In this document: one piece after another, positions 10,274-20,335 of the stretch
Position numbering within the stretch: position 1 is the stretch's first letter
How the letters are laid out: every line of letters begins with the position of its first letter
From: Brucella pseudogrignonensis
GTDB lineage: Bacteria > Pseudomonadota > Alphaproteobacteria > Rhizobiales > Rhizobiaceae
Length of the DNA stretch: 64,000 nt
Reading direction: 5' to 3'
Assembly (NCBI RefSeq): GCF_002252525.1
Contig: NZ_NNRM01000012.1
Location: 188,193 to 252,192, forward strand
The notes under the pieces: generated by a model
Told to the model about the DNA's origin: nothing
Databases searched by the model: none
What the model saw: the letters and a program-made list of their open reading frames with translations, nothing else
Position numbers and translations under genes: made by a program

Positions 10274-10791
10274 GGCCGTGGAGGCTGCCGGTGCGCACGC
10301 ACCTTCTCAATAAGTTTGGTGTAAATCCAGGCCAGAATGATTGCGACCACGCACCCGAGCGCTATCTCGATGAGCCGCGATAGTGCGAGCAGAAGCTCTT
10401 CATTGCGCGTTTGAGCAAAGCGTCCCGCATCCATCACAATTACCACGGTTGCGGGCGCCAGACGCCAATTGACCGGATAACGGTCGATCATCAGGATCAC
10501 GAAGACGGTTAATGCTGCTCCAAACAGACTGGCAATCGGCGAATATCCCACGAGCCAGATCGTGATCATACCGATCATGCATCCCACTGCCGTATTGATG
10601 GCGCGTGCTTGCGAAAGCGCAAGCGTGGTGCGGACATCGGGATCGGAAATGATGAGAACGGTAATCACCGCCCATATCGGATGCTCAATCCCCGCCCATT
10701 GCAATCCAAACCAGCAGATCAGACAGCCAAGCAATGTCTTGGAGGCGTAGAGCAGCGCTTTTTCCGGGTGAGAAAGATGCACAAACGCCAT
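10255..10791 (-). CDS. FUSC/ArAE-type membrane protein
   Basis: A 178-residue protein with four or five membrane segments. The HPIWAVITVLIISDPDVRTTLALSQARAIN-like region near residues 37-66 is the hallmark of the FUSC (fusaric acid resistance / aromatic acid exporter) N-terminal membrane domain. It is much shorter than full efflux pumps, being only the membrane half without the cytoplasmic domain. Its substrate is unknown. The gene is convergent with and overlaps the yggS-like gene. Confidence 0.75.
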   Translation of the reverse strand: MAFVHLSHPEKALLYASKTLLGCLICWFGLQWAGIEHPIWAVITVLIISDPDVRTTLALSQARAINTAVGCMIGMITIWLVGYSPIASLFGAALTVFVILMIDRYPVNWRLAPATVVIVMDAGRFAQTRNEELLLALSRLIEIALGCVVAIILAWIYTKLIEKVRAHRQPPRPQAEGE

Positions 10792-10851
10792 TTGATGAGC
10801 CTTAATCCTCGCTGAAATCAGACCATGATGCCAATCATAGAGGAGCTTCGG

Positions 10852-11157
10852 TCAATGCAAAAGCATCTCTCCCTGCAAATGTTTCCAGTCAGACGGACCA
10901 AGCAGCTTGCAGTGAACATAGACCACTGAATGCAGCGGACCGTCGATCTTCTCCTTCCAGAACTCTATGAAGTGGTGCAGCACGGGGAAATCTGGCGCGA
11001 TATCATAATCCTGCCAGACAAAGAGCTGCAGCAGATGCGGATGATCAGGCATGTGGTAGAAAAGCTTTGCCGTTGTCAGACCGTAACCGGCAAGCTGGAG
11101 CTCAAAAGCCGACTTCGCACCGAGGGCGGGCTTTGAATTAAAAGCGGATGTCGTCAT
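10852..11157 (-). CDS. usg: Usg family protein
   Basis: A 101-residue protein of the small Usg family, named from its position near trp genes in other alphaproteobacteria. The recognisable core is ELQLAGYGLTTAKLFYHMPDHP, followed by LLQLFVWQDYDIAPDFPVLHHFIEFW. Its function is not established. It is divergent from acs. On the minus strand a perfect TATAAT (11219-11214) lies 57 bases upstream of the ATG, but no good -35 is seen. Confidence 0.85.
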   Translation of the reverse strand: MTTSAFNSKPALGAKSAFELQLAGYGLTTAKLFYHMPDHPHLLQLFVWQDYDIAPDFPVLHHFIEFWKEKIDGPLHSVVYVHCKLLGPSDWKHLQGEMLLH

Positions 11158-11213
11158 AGCGATTTCCCCTTTTTATAGGGGCCTATTGTGAACATTGAGA
11201 GGCTCCGACAATA

Positions 11214-11219
11214 ATTATA
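11214..11219 (-). promoter_or_regulatory. possible usg -10 box
   Basis: The hexamer TATAAT on the minus strand, 57 bases upstream of the usg ATG in an AT-rich stretch. The matching -35 region is weak, so this is only suggestive. Confidence 0.3.
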
Positions 11220-11353
11220 CTCGTCAAAAATAGTTTTTAAATAGTAAAAACAATATGTTAGCACCATATCAAGATGAGTGCTGCCACGTTGATCATATTT
11301 TTGTGCTGCGTCACTCTGGACCATAGTCGATCCCAATGTCTAATTTACGTTTA

Positions 11354-11431
11354 GCCAGACGGAATGTAGATGAGTCTGGCGATAGCTTCGCCCCGATGCG
11401 AGCTATCGATTACGGCGGGAGGATCGCCGTA
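11354..11431 (+). other. triple-hairpin leader of acs
   Basis: Three consecutive inverted repeats directly upstream of acs. Stem 1 is GCCAGAC (11354-11360) / GTCTGGC (11374-11380). Stem 2 is CGATAGCT (11380-11387) / AGCTATCG (11401-11408), extendable by CG/CG with a bulged T. Stem 3 is TACGGCG (11411-11417) / CGCCGTA (11425-11431), with a GGAGGA in its loop. The true acs ribosome binding site AAGGAGG (11436-11442) follows immediately. This is a compact structured 5' UTR or a regulator target; its role is inferred. Confidence 0.6.
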
Positions 11432-11447
11432 CAGCAAGGAGGATGAC

Positions 11448-13403
11448 ATGTCGGAAAAGCTTTACCCTGTTCTGCCGGGGGCAAAGAAGAACACGCTCAT
11501 AGATAACGAGAAGTATCTCGAATGGTACAATGAGAGCGTGACCGACCCGGATGGATTCTGGGCCAAGCACGGCCGACGGATTGATTGGTTCAAACCCTTC
11601 ACCAAAGTCAAGAACACCGATTTCAATGGCGATGTTTCGATCAAGTGGTATGAGGATGGCGTAACTAACGTCTCCTACAACTGTATCGACCGTCATCTGA
11701 AAAGCCGTGGCGATAAGGTTGCGATCATCTGGGAAGGTGACAATCCTTATATCGACAAGAAGATCACCTATCGCGAGCTGCATGAAAATGTCTGCCGCCT
11801 TGCCAATGTGCTGAAGAAGCATGGCGTCAAGAAGGGTGATCGCGTCACCATCTATCTGCCGATGATCCCGGAAGCAGCTTACGCAATGCTCGCCTGCGCC
11901 CGTATTGGTGCGGTGCATTCCGTCGTCTTTGCTGGCTTTTCGCCGGAAGCACTGGCCGGTCGTATCGTTGACTGTGAATCCACTTTCGTCATCACGGCGG
12001 ATGAAGGCGTGCGCGGCGGCAGGCCGGTTCCACTGAAAGAAAACACCGATACCGCTATCGACATCGCTGCCAAGCAATATGTGATGGTCAACAAGGTCCT
12101 GACTGTGCGCCGTACCGGCGGCAAGGTCAGCTGGGGACCGGGCCGCGATCTCTGGTATCATCAGGAAGTCGCAAGCGTCGAACCGACCTGCGAACCGGAA
12201 CCAATGAACGCGGAAGATCCGCTGTTCATCCTCTACACTTCCGGCTCCACCGGCAAGCCAAAGGGTGTGCTGCACACCACCGGCGGCTATCTTGTCTACG
12301 CTTCGATGACCCATCAATATGTCTTCGACTATCATGATGGCGACATCTACTGGTGTACCGCGGATGTGGGCTGGGTCACAGGCCATTCCTATATCGTCTA
12401 CGGACCGCTGGCTAACGGCGCCACCACACTGATGTTTGAAGGTGTGCCAAACTTCCCTGATCAGGGTCGTTTCTGGGAAGTGGTGGACAAGCACCACGTC
12501 AACATCTTCTACACCGCACCAACGGCGATCCGCGCACTGATGGGCGCTGGCGACGAATTCGTCACCCGCTCATCGCGTTCAACGCTGCGCCTTCTCGGCT
12601 CGGTCGGCGAACCGATCAACCCGGAAGCTTGGGAATGGTATTACAACGTGGTCGGCGATCAGCATTCGCCAATCGTTGATACATGGTGGCAGACGGAAAC
12701 CGGCGGTATACTGATCACGCCATTACCGGGCGCAACGGACCTCAAGCCGGGTTCTGCGACGCGTCCTTTCTTTGGCGTAAAGCCGCAGCTGGTGGACAAT
12801 GAAGGCGCGATTGTCGAAGGTGCGACCGACGGCAATCTCTGCATCATCGATAGCTGGCCGGGCCAGATGCGTACCCTTTACGGCGATCACAAGCGCTTCA
12901 TCGAAGCCTACTTCTCGACCTATAAGGGCAAGTATTTCACCGGCGACGGCTGCCGCCGTGATGAAGACGGTTACTACTGGATCACAGGCCGCGTCGATGA
13001 CGTGCTCAATATTTCCGGCCATCGTCTTGGCACAGCGGAAATCGAGTCGGCACTCGTCTCGCATCACTCGGTTTCGGAAGCCGCTGTTGTCGGCTACCCG
13101 CACCCGATCAAGGGCCAGGGCATCTATTGCTATGTCACACTGATGACCGGCGAAGCCGTGCAGGACGAAGACGCTCTGCGCAAAGAGCTGGTAAGCCATG
13201 TACGTAAGGAAATCGGCCCGATTGCAACGCCGGACAAGATCCAGTTCTCGCCGGGCCTGCCAAAGACCCGCTCGGGCAAGATCATGCGCCGTATTCTGCG
13301 CAAGATCGCTGAAGACGAGTTCGGCTCACTGGGCGATACGTCGACACTCGCCGATCCGGGCGTCGTGGACGATCTGATCGAAAACCGCCAGAACAAGAAA
13401 TAA
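11448..13403 (+). CDS. acs: acetyl-CoA synthetase
   Basis: Activates acetate to acetyl-CoA through acetyl-AMP in the cytoplasm. It has 651 residues, the normal size. The AMP-binding P-loop [11 protein letters not shown] lies near residues 263-273, a WWQTETGG motif near 414, and the acetylatable lysine in RSGKIMRR near 611. The last suggests control by protein acetylation as in other Acs enzymes. I chose the ATG at 11448 because AAGGAGG precedes it at ideal spacing; the frame is open upstream to 11370. A strong terminator follows. Confidence 0.97.
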   Translation: MSEKLYPVLPGAKKNTLIDNEKYLEWYNESVTDPDGFWAKHGRRIDWFKPFTKVKNTDFNGDVSIKWYEDGVTNVSYNCIDRHLKSRGDKVAIIWEGDNPYIDKKITYRELHENVCRLANVLKKHGVKKGDRVTIYLPMIPEAAYAMLACARIGAVHSVVFAGFSPEALAGRIVDCESTFVITADEGVRGGRPVPLKENTDTAIDIAAKQYVMVNKVLTVRRTGGKVSWGPGRDLWYHQEVASVEPTCEPEPMNAEDPLFILYTSGSTGKPKGVLHTTGGYLVYASMTHQYVFDYHDGDIYWCTADVGWVTGHSYIVYGPLANGATTLMFEGVPNFPDQGRFWEVVDKHHVNIFYTAPTAIRALMGAGDEFVTRSSRSTLRLLGSVGEPINPEAWEWYYNVVGDQHSPIVDTWWQTETGGILITPLPGATDLKPGSATRPFFGVKPQLVDNEGAIVEGATDGNLCIIDSWPGQMRTLYGDHKRFIEAYFSTYKGKYFTGDGCRRDEDGYYWITGRVDDVLNISGHRLGTAEIESALVSHHSVSEAAVVGYPHPIKGQGIYCYVTLMTGEAVQDEDALRKELVSHVRKEIGPIATPDKIQFSPGLPKTRSGKIMRRILRKIAEDEFGSLGDTSTLADPGVVDDLIENRQNKK

Positions 13404-13404
13404 T

Positions 13405-13433
13405 AAAAAGCCCCGGGAAACCGGGGCTTTTTC
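13405..13433 (+). terminator. acs terminator
   Basis: Stem AAAAGCCCCGG / CCGGGGCTTTT with a three-base loop and trailing T-rich run, immediately after the acs stop codon. Confidence 0.92.
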
Positions 13434-13601
13434 TTTATTAACGGAGCCTGTAAATGCGCCCTAGTTTGATGAGATTTTCGTTCCTGCATGCCGAAAATCG
13501 TGATCTTCGAGAACCGGAGCGGAGTGTACTTTTGGGTACATGAGCACCGGAAGCGCAAAAGAACGCGATTTGCAGGCCGCAGAAACGGAAATATCCCAAA
13601 C

Positions 13602-13820
13602 TTAGAAGTCGATGGTCCGCCCTTTAATCTCCCAGTCGCCAAAGCGCGCTGGATCTTTGCCGCCGCGACCGCCAATTTCACGCGGTAGCTTTTCGGCATT
13701 CTCACTCGCGCGGCGCTCTTCCGCTTCTTTCAGCGCGCGCTGGGCTGCCGGTGGCAAATCTTCAAACTTGCGTGGTTCGGCATTATCGTCGTTGGCGGGT
13801 TCGTTGAACTTATCGGTCAT
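13602..13820 (-). CDS. DUF1674 protein, SDHAF4-like
   Basis: A 72-residue protein with a charged, helical N-terminus and the conserved C-terminal block [21 protein letters not shown] ending near TIDF. That block defines DUF1674, the bacterial relatives of succinate dehydrogenase assembly factor 4, which protects the flavinylated SdhA subunit in eukaryotes. The bacterial role is inferred from this family. It sits divergently from htpX, an arrangement common in Rhizobiales. Confidence 0.85.
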   Translation of the reverse strand: MTDKFNEPANDDNAEPRKFEDLPPAAQRALKEAEERRASENAEKLPREIGGRGGKDPARFGDWEIKGRTIDF

Positions 13821-13948
13821 CTGTTTGCGATCCGTTATTAGAGCCCATTATTGAAGATCAGGCATTTCATACCCATCATATAGTTAAACCTGACGGGGAA
13901 GCAAAACCCCGATTAAGTAAACTGTTGCTGAACCGGAGACCTATACGC

Positions 13949-14938
13949 ATGAATATGACGAAAACTGCCATGCTGATTGCTCTCATGACAGTCATGTTCA
14001 TGAGCATCGGCTATTTGCTGGGCGGCGGCGGCGGCATGATGATCGCACTGGTGGTCGCTGTTGCGATGAACCTGTTTGGCTACTGGAATTCCGACAAGAT
14101 GGTGCTGCGCATGTACAATGCGCAGGAAGTCGATGAGCGTTCCGGCTCCGATTATTATCGTATGGTCAGGGGGCTTGCTGCCAATGCGGGCCTGCCGATG
14201 CCAAAGGTCTATATTATCCACGAAGACCAGCCCAATGCCTTTGCAACGGGCCGAAACCCGGAAAATGCGGCCGTCGCAGCCACAACCGGCCTTCTCAATC
14301 GACTGACACCGGAAGAAGTTGCGGGCGTGATGGCACATGAGCTGGCGCATGTTCAGAACCGCGATACGCTGACCATGACAATCGTGGCCACACTTGCCGG
14401 TGCCATTTCCATGCTCGGCAATTTTGCATTTTTCCTCGGCGGAAACCGCGAAAACGGCAATGGGATTATCGGCGTCATCGGTACAATTCTTGCAATGATC
14501 GTGGCTCCTTTTGCGGCGATGATCGTGCAGATGGCGGTAAGCCGTACCCGCGAATATGCCGCCGACCGTCGCGGTGCTGAAATCTGCGGCAACCCGCTCT
14601 GGCTCTCATCCGCCCTTGGCAAGATCGCCCGTGGCGCTAAGTCTGTTGTCAATGAGGAAGCCGAGCACAACCCGGCAACTGCCCATATGTTTATCATCAA
14701 CCCGCTGAGCGGACGTGGTGCAGACAACCTGTTTTCGACACATCCGGACACGGATAATCGTATTCAGGCGCTGGAGCAGATGGCTGCAGAAATGGGTATT
14801 CGCTCGGCTGGAATGACGCAGCGCAACACAGCCCCTGCACAAAACAGTGGTCCTTGGGGACAAACTAGTGGTAATGCAGACAAAAATAACAGTGGTGGTT
14901 CCGGTTCCAATTCTGGCTACCGAGGCCCGTGGTCGTAG
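13949..14938 (+). CDS. htpX: membrane zinc metalloprotease HtpX
   Basis: Inner-membrane M48 protease involved in quality control of membrane proteins. It has 329 residues from the ATG at 13949; an upstream in-frame TTG at 13925 is less likely. Two N-terminal membrane segments flank a GGGGG turn, the zinc motif HELAH lies near residues 130-134, and further membrane segments cover ~145-200. The third ligand region [12 protein letters not shown] is near 200. The tail is unusually rich in Asn, Gly and Ser and ends in RGPWS. Confidence 0.96.
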   Translation: MNMTKTAMLIALMTVMFMSIGYLLGGGGGMMIALVVAVAMNLFGYWNSDKMVLRMYNAQEVDERSGSDYYRMVRGLAANAGLPMPKVYIIHEDQPNAFATGRNPENAAVAATTGLLNRLTPEEVAGVMAHELAHVQNRDTLTMTIVATLAGAISMLGNFAFFLGGNRENGNGIIGVIGTILAMIVAPFAAMIVQMAVSRTREYAADRRGAEICGNPLWLSSALGKIARGAKSVVNEEAEHNPATAHMFIINPLSGRGADNLFSTHPDTDNRIQALEQMAAEMGIRSAGMTQRNTAPAQNSGPWGQTSGNADKNNSGGSGSNSGYRGPWS

Positions 14939-14973
14939 AAACGCATCCCAAGCGTTAGATAAAGTAGAACAGC

Positions 14974-16383
14974 GTGAACGATAAGAAACCTGCGCCAAAG
15001 CGTGGAAATAACAAGCAGCAGACACATGACTACGTCGCAGACCGTGCCGAACAACAACGGCCCGGTCTTGCCGCACGTCTCACTGCGGCCCGCCTGCTTG
15101 GTGCAGTGATTGAAAAGAACACATCGCTCGACGGTCTGACCGATAACAGCCATGGCCATCCCCAGTATCTGGCACTTGAGCCACGCGACCGTTCGCTCGT
15201 TCGCGCTATTTTGGGCTCGGCGCTACGCAATCGCGGTAGCATTGATCGAGCAATCAACAAGCGTCTCGACCGCCCATTGCCAGAAAACGCGCATGCGCTC
15301 AAACACCTGTTGCATGTAGCCGTCGCGCAGATTTTCTATCTCAACCTGCCCGATCACTCTGCCGTTGACCTGGCCGTTGAAGCGGCGAATTATGACCCGC
15401 GTAATCGTAAATATGCAGGTCTGGTGAACGCTCTTCTGCGCCGTCTGTCGCGCAACAAAGAGCGTGCACTCGAGCACACATTGCAGCCTGAAAAAAATGT
15501 GCCGGAATGGTTTTCAAGAAGCCTTACCGATTCCTATGGCCCGAAAAAAACCGAAGCTATTTTGACCATGCATGGTTACGAGCCACCAATCGATTTCACC
15601 GTTAAGAGTGATCCGAAGGAATGGGCAGAGAAACTCGGCGGTGTAGCCTTGCCTAACGGTTCTGTCCGTCTTGAGACGGTTGCGGGCAACCTCACCGACC
15701 TGCCCGGTTTTGCCGAGGGCGATTGGTGGGTACAGGATGCCGCCGCAAGCCTGCCAGCGCGCCTGATGGGCGACATCAAGGGCAAGCGCGTAGCCGATCT
15801 TTGTGCAGCACCGGGTGGCAAGACAGCACAGCTTGTGCTTCAAGGTGCCGATGTGACAGCCCTTGATATGTCTGAAAACCGCCTCAAGCGCCTTGACGGC
15901 AACCTGGAACGTTTGGGCCTAAAAGCCCGCACGGTTGCTAGCAATATGATGGATTTTAAGCCGGATACGTTGTTTGATGCCGTACTGCTGGATGCGCCCT
16001 GCTCATCCACCGGCACCGTGCGCCGTCACCCGGATGTGCCATGGACCAAGACACCACAGGATATTAAGAAGCTTGCGACCCTTCAGGCCAAAATGCTTGA
16101 TAAGGCCATCACGCTTGTGAAACCCGGCGGCACAGTATTGTTCTCTAATTGCTCGCTGCATCCGCAGGAGGGCGAGGACATGGCCCGTAATGCGCTCAAA
16201 AATCCGGCCATTGAAGCCTATCCGATTACGCTTGAAGAATGCCCCGGTCTTGAAGGTTTGATCACCAAAGAAGGCTTCCTGCGGTCGACCCCTGCCGATC
16301 TGCCCGCTGAAAATTTTGATGGCAATCCGAATATGGCAGGCATGGACGGCTTTTTCGCCGCTCGTTTCAGACGCAAGGCCTAA
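14974..16383 (+). CDS. RsmB-family rRNA (cytosine-C5) methyltransferase
   Basis: NOL1/NOP2/Sun-type SAM-dependent methyltransferase of 469 residues. An N-terminal NusB-like helical domain (LAARLTAARLLGAVIEKNTSL) is followed by the catalytic domain. The SAM loop DLCAAPGGKTAQL lies near residue 275. The two catalytic cysteines are in DAPCSSTG near 344 and FSNCSLHPQEG near 392. The family methylates 16S rRNA C967. The start is GTG at 14974. It follows htpX by 35 bases and is probably co-transcribed with it. Confidence 0.92.
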   Translation: MNDKKPAPKRGNNKQQTHDYVADRAEQQRPGLAARLTAARLLGAVIEKNTSLDGLTDNSHGHPQYLALEPRDRSLVRAILGSALRNRGSIDRAINKRLDRPLPENAHALKHLLHVAVAQIFYLNLPDHSAVDLAVEAANYDPRNRKYAGLVNALLRRLSRNKERALEHTLQPEKNVPEWFSRSLTDSYGPKKTEAILTMHGYEPPIDFTVKSDPKEWAEKLGGVALPNGSVRLETVAGNLTDLPGFAEGDWWVQDAAASLPARLMGDIKGKRVADLCAAPGGKTAQLVLQGADVTALDMSENRLKRLDGNLERLGLKARTVASNMMDFKPDTLFDAVLLDAPCSSTGTVRRHPDVPWTKTPQDIKKLATLQAKMLDKAITLVKPGGTVLFSNCSLHPQEGEDMARNALKNPAIEAYPITLEECPGLEGLITKEGFLRSTPADLPAENFDGNPNMAGMDGFFAARFRRKA

Positions 16384-16537
16384 AGCATGTCGCGGAAAAG
16401 TGGGAACCGCCTTCGCGGGGAAATTAGTCCACTGGACTAATTTCTGATCCCGCTTCGATCCGATAACGACATGCGTACAAACAATGACTTAAAGCGCATC
16501 TCTTGAATACGAAAAATTGCGACGCGCTTTAATCAGT
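16384..16537 (+). repeat. two-hairpin intergenic repeat with nested palindrome
   Basis: Starts with GCATGTCGCGGAAAAGTGGG as in the copy at 22168. The middle is interrupted by an extra hairpin whose arms AAATTAGTCCA (16421-16431) and TGGACTAATTT (16433-16443) are perfect around a single C. It resumes with CGATAACGACATGCGT and a second stem, AAAGCGC...GCGCTTT. It fills most of the 361-base gap before the heparinase-like gene; nothing else is seen there. It may end transcription of the RsmB-type gene. Confidence 0.75.
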
Positions 16538-16744
16538 TAGCAACTGCTGATTAAAATCGATGAATTTGGCATAATGGGTGCCCTGCGCCCATTATGGTTA
16601 ACACTCGATTCACCATTATCGACGATTCTAAGAATGCATGATTCCGAAATCTGGAAACCAGCATTTCGATACATCATGCCATGAAAGGACGGACCTGCCT
16701 TATCGGGTCCATTGCGAATGAATTTGAATACGGAGAATGAGAGG

Positions 16745-18460
16745 GTGGCAGTCGCGTTGAGCGAAACCCCGCATCTTTGGGGACTGGCTGTTGCACAGGC
16801 TTGGCGCAAGTTTAGCCGTCGCCTGCGCATGGGCCCGCTTTTTCGCTGGCGTTTCACCGGCTTCACACCGGAGCGCATCCTCATTGCACCTCCTGATCTT
16901 CGCGTTGCCGACCCGCAGCTGGCGCAGGAATTCTATCACGGCCGTTTCGCACTGGCCGGTCGCCTCGTCGAAACCGGCGGCATGTCGCCCTTTGCAGTAG
17001 AGCCGCCAAGTCCTGAATGGGAAGCAGCCCTTCAGGGCTTTGGCTGGCTGCGTCACTTGAAAAGCGCCAATAGCGAGCTTGCCACCGCCAATGCGCGTGC
17101 GCTCGTTGATGACTGGATGCGCCTTTATGGCAAACGCATCGGTGGCCTTGCCTGGTCGCCGGAAGTAACGGCGCAGCGCATCATCGCCTGGCTGCAGCAT
17201 TCCAACCTCTTTCTCTCTGGCGCAGAACTGCCTGCCTACCGCAAATTCATGCGTTCGCTTGCCATGCAGGTGCGTTACCTCCGCACGGTCGCCTCCGCCA
17301 TGGATGACGGCGAAGAACGTCTGCGTGCGCGCATTGCGCTTGCCTTTGCAGCACTCGCCTTGCCGGTTTCACCACCGACCGCCCGCGCAGCCCGTCGCAA
17401 TCTCGAATATGAGCTGAAGCGCCAGATCCTGCCTGATGGCGGGCATATCTCGCGCAACCCGGTTACGATCCTTGAACTGCTGGCCGATCTTCTGCCGCTG
17501 CGTCAGACCTATGCCAATGGCACGGAATCCCCGCCAAAGGCATTGATCGAAGCTGTCGAGCGCATGTTGCCGGCACTGCGTTTCTTCCGGCATCAGGATG
17601 GCAGCCTAGCGCTTTTCAATGGTGTTGGACCAACGCTGTCCGAGCGCATCATTTCTGTTTTGCGTCACGATGAAACCGCAGGTTCACCGCTGACCCACGC
17701 GCCTTATTCGGGCTATGAACGCCTGTCGATGGGTGCGACGACCATTATCGCCGATACCGGCCTTCCGCCGCCTGTAACGGCATCGCGTGATGCCCATGCG
17801 GGCTGTCTCGCCTTTGAAATGTCTTCGGGCCGTCAGCGCTATATCGTCAATTCCGGTGTCGACCGTTACGGCCCACCGGAATTTCGCCCGTTGGGGCGCT
17901 CGACGGCTGCGCACTCGACTGCCACCATCAATGACACTTCATCCTGCCGTTTCAGCCTGAATGCAGGCCTCTCCAACATGATCGGCACGCCGATTATTGC
18001 AGGCCCGACGAAAGTTCAGCGCGACCGCGTGGAAGACCTTGGACGTCAAGGCTTTGTCGCAAGCCATGATGGCTATGCCCGCCTTTTCGGTATTTACCAT
18101 GAGCGGCGCGTTGTGCTCTCGCATAATGGCAGCGTCATTCAGGGTGCCGACCGTTTCTATCGTGGCGATGCCAAGGCTTTGAAAGCCAATGGTCGCGACA
18201 ATGTCGCGGTGCGCTTTCATATCCACCCATCGGTGGATATCTCGTTTGATGAAAACGGCCTGATTATCCTCAGTGCCCCACATGACGACACATGGGCCTT
18301 TTCCTGTTTCGAAGTTGCTCCGCAATTGGAAGACAGCATCTTCTTTGCAGGCTTCCGCGGACCTGTGACATCAAAGCAAATCGTCCTGTCCTTCCCGGCT
18401 TCTGAACTGCCGGAAGTGAACTGGCAATTCAGCCGCGTTGCGATTGGAAGTTACGCCTAA
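16745..18460 (+). CDS. heparinase II/III-like protein
   Basis: A 571-residue protein with an N-terminal alpha-helical toroid-like region (LWGLAVAQAWRKFSRRL onward) and a C-terminal beta-rich heparinase II/III domain containing DAHAGCLAFEMSSGRQRYIVNSG and RSTAAHSTATIND, near residues 345-400. Related proteins cleave acidic polysaccharides, but the real substrate in Rhizobiales is unknown. No obvious signal peptide is seen. I chose GTG at 16745 because CGGAG (16731-16735) is well spaced; the ATG at 16718 lacks such a site. It is part of the conserved rsmB-like/heparinase/purH order. Confidence 0.85.
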   Translation: MAVALSETPHLWGLAVAQAWRKFSRRLRMGPLFRWRFTGFTPERILIAPPDLRVADPQLAQEFYHGRFALAGRLVETGGMSPFAVEPPSPEWEAALQGFGWLRHLKSANSELATANARALVDDWMRLYGKRIGGLAWSPEVTAQRIIAWLQHSNLFLSGAELPAYRKFMRSLAMQVRYLRTVASAMDDGEERLRARIALAFAALALPVSPPTARAARRNLEYELKRQILPDGGHISRNPVTILELLADLLPLRQTYANGTESPPKALIEAVERMLPALRFFRHQDGSLALFNGVGPTLSERIISVLRHDETAGSPLTHAPYSGYERLSMGATTIIADTGLPPPVTASRDAHAGCLAFEMSSGRQRYIVNSGVDRYGPPEFRPLGRSTAAHSTATINDTSSCRFSLNAGLSNMIGTPIIAGPTKVQRDRVEDLGRQGFVASHDGYARLFGIYHERRVVLSHNGSVIQGADRFYRGDAKALKANGRDNVAVRFHIHPSVDISFDENGLIILSAPHDDTWAFSCFEVAPQLEDSIFFAGFRGPVTSKQIVLSFPASELPEVNWQFSRVAIGSYA

Positions 18461-18578
18461 TCAACAAAGCCCCGATTGCTGGCTTTTAGGGTATGATTCG
18501 TGTCTCAGCTGTGCTAACTCGCCATCGTCCCACCCTTCCTGAACGCAAAACGCTTCAGCAACGAAGAGACCGTTTCCT

Positions 18579-20195
18579 ATGGCTGTCAGCTCCAAGCATA
18601 TTCCCGCTCCCGATCTTCATCGGGTGCGCCGCGCCCTCCTTTCCGTGTCCGACAAGACCGGCCTCATCGATTTCGCCAAGGCACTTCATGCCCATGGCGT
18701 TGAAATCCTCTCGACCGGCGGTACCGCCAAGTCGATTGCCGCAGAAGGCATTCCTGTAAAGGACGTTTCGGAAGTCACCGGCTTCCCGGAAATCATGGAC
18801 GGACGCGTAAAGACGCTGCACCCATCGGTTCACGGCGGCCTGCTTGCAGTGCGCAACGACCCTGAACACGTTGCTGCAATGGAAGCCCACGGCATTGGCG
18901 GCATCGATCTGGCCGTCATCAATCTCTACCCATTTGAAGAAGTCCGCTTCAAGGGCGGCGACTACGACACCACTGTTGAAAATATCGACATTGGTGGCCC
19001 AGCCATGATCCGCGCCTCGGCAAAGAACCATGCCTATGTCGCAACCGTTGTCGATCCGGCCGACTATGCAGACGTTGTAGCCGAGCTCGAAAAGAACGAA
19101 GGCTCGCTGCCGATTTCTTTCCGCAAAAAGCTCGCAGCCAAGGCGTTCTCACGTACTGCCGCTTATGATGCAGCCATTTCAAACTGGTTTGCCGAAGCAA
19201 TCAGTGAGGAAACCCCGACCTATCGCTCGGTTGCAGGCAAGCTGCACTCTGTCATGCGCTATGGTGAAAACCCACATCAGACGGCTGGTTTTTATCTGAC
19301 CGGCGAACAGCGTCCGGGTGTGGCCACAGCAACGCAGCTTCAGGGCAAGCAGCTTTCCTATAACAACATCAACGACACGGATGCAGCTTTTGAGCTCGTA
19401 GCCGAGTTTGACCCAGCCCGCACGGCAGCCGTTGCCATCATCAAGCACGCCAATCCTTGCGGCGTCGCCGAAGCTGCAACCATCACCGAAGCCTATCTCA
19501 AGGCACTGGCCTGCGACCCTGTTTCGGCCTTTGGCGGTATTGTTGCGCTCAACAAGACACTTGATGAAGCTGCCGCTGAAGAAATCGTCAAAATCTTCAC
19601 CGAAGTCATCATCGCGCCAGACGCCACCGAAGGCGCACAGGCCATCGTTGCAGCCAAGAAAAACCTACGTCTGCTGGTAACGGGCGGTCTGCCTGATCCG
19701 CGCGCCAAGGGCATTGCAGCGAAAACCGTTGCAGGCGGCTTGCTGGTTCAGTCGCGCGACAACGGTGTTGTCGATGATCTTGACCTTAAAGTTGTCACCA
19801 AGCGGAGCCCAAGCGAAGCCGAACTCAACGATATGAAGTTCGCTTTCCGCGTTGGTAAGCATGTGAAGTCGAACGCAATCGTCTACGTCAAGGATGGCGC
19901 AACGGTTGGCATCGGTGCAGGCCAGATGAGCCGCGTGGACTCGGCCCGTATCGCAGCGCGTAAGGCAGAAGATGCAGCAGAAGCTGCCGGTATTGCCGAG
20001 CCGCTGACCAAGGGCTGTGTTGTTGCGTCCGACGCGTTCTTCCCGTTTGCTGACGGTCTGCTGTCTGCTGTTCAGGCAGGTGCCACGGCGGTTATCCAGC
20101 CGGGCGGCTCGATGCGTGACGATGAAGTCATTGCTGCAGCTGACGAGCATGGCATTGCCATGGTGATGACCGGAATGCGTCACTTCCGTCACTAG
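18579..20195 (+). CDS. purH: bifunctional AICAR formyltransferase / IMP cyclohydrolase
   Basis: Performs the last two steps of de novo IMP synthesis. It has 538 residues. The N-terminal IMP cyclohydrolase (MGS-like) domain carries [20 protein letters not shown] and STGGTAKSI. The C-terminal formyltransferase domain has the [11 protein letters not shown] motif near residue 290 and [11 protein letters not shown] near 490. The start ATG is at 18579. A terminator-like hairpin pair follows the stop. Confidence 0.97.
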   Translation: MAVSSKHIPAPDLHRVRRALLSVSDKTGLIDFAKALHAHGVEILSTGGTAKSIAAEGIPVKDVSEVTGFPEIMDGRVKTLHPSVHGGLLAVRNDPEHVAAMEAHGIGGIDLAVINLYPFEEVRFKGGDYDTTVENIDIGGPAMIRASAKNHAYVATVVDPADYADVVAELEKNEGSLPISFRKKLAAKAFSRTAAYDAAISNWFAEAISEETPTYRSVAGKLHSVMRYGENPHQTAGFYLTGEQRPGVATATQLQGKQLSYNNINDTDAAFELVAEFDPARTAAVAIIKHANPCGVAEAATITEAYLKALACDPVSAFGGIVALNKTLDEAAAEEIVKIFTEVIIAPDATEGAQAIVAAKKNLRLLVTGGLPDPRAKGIAAKTVAGGLLVQSRDNGVVDDLDLKVVTKRSPSEAELNDMKFAFRVGKHVKSNAIVYVKDGATVGIGAGQMSRVDSARIAARKAEDAAEAAGIAEPLTKGCVVASDAFFPFADGLLSAVQAGATAVIQPGGSMRDDEVIAAADEHGIAMVMTGMRHFRH

Positions 20196-20236
20196 AGCGC
20201 CGTGCGCCCTTCCGGGCGCACAAAGGTCGCTCTAAT
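20193..20236 (+). repeat. hairpin after purH
   Basis: Inverted repeat with outer arms AGAGCG / CGCTCT and inner arms TGCGCCC / GGGCGCA around TTCC, overlapping the purH stop. It may be a repeat relic or an RNA-stabilising 3' structure. Confidence 0.5.
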
Positions 20237-20257
20237 ACAGCAATCTATATTGAACCC

Positions 20258-20294
20258 GAAAGCCCCGACAACACTATGTTGCCGGGGCTTTTTC
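20258..20294 (+). terminator. purH terminator
   Basis: Stem AAAGCCCCG / CGGGGCTTT with an inner ACAAC/GTTG pairing, followed by TTTCTTT. Confidence 0.85.
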
Positions 20295-20321
20295 TTTGAG
20301 AACTTGATAAATAGGATGGAT

Positions 20322-20335
20322 TTTCGCAAACGAAA
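20322..20335 (+). promoter_or_regulatory. possible GlpR-type operator upstream of glpK
   Basis: Perfect inverted repeat TTTCG-CAAA-CGAAA. The TTCG...CGAA core is the shape of DeoR-family GlpR operators in other proteobacteria. Further TTTCG half-sites lie at 20408-20412 and 20428-20432. It is ~330 bases from glpK, so it could act only if the promoter lies far upstream. This is inferred from motif shape and neighbouring gene function. Confidence 0.4.

Noticed and set aside
19665-20192. Long antisense frame within purH
   Set aside because: Shadow of purH codons; no start context or motif.
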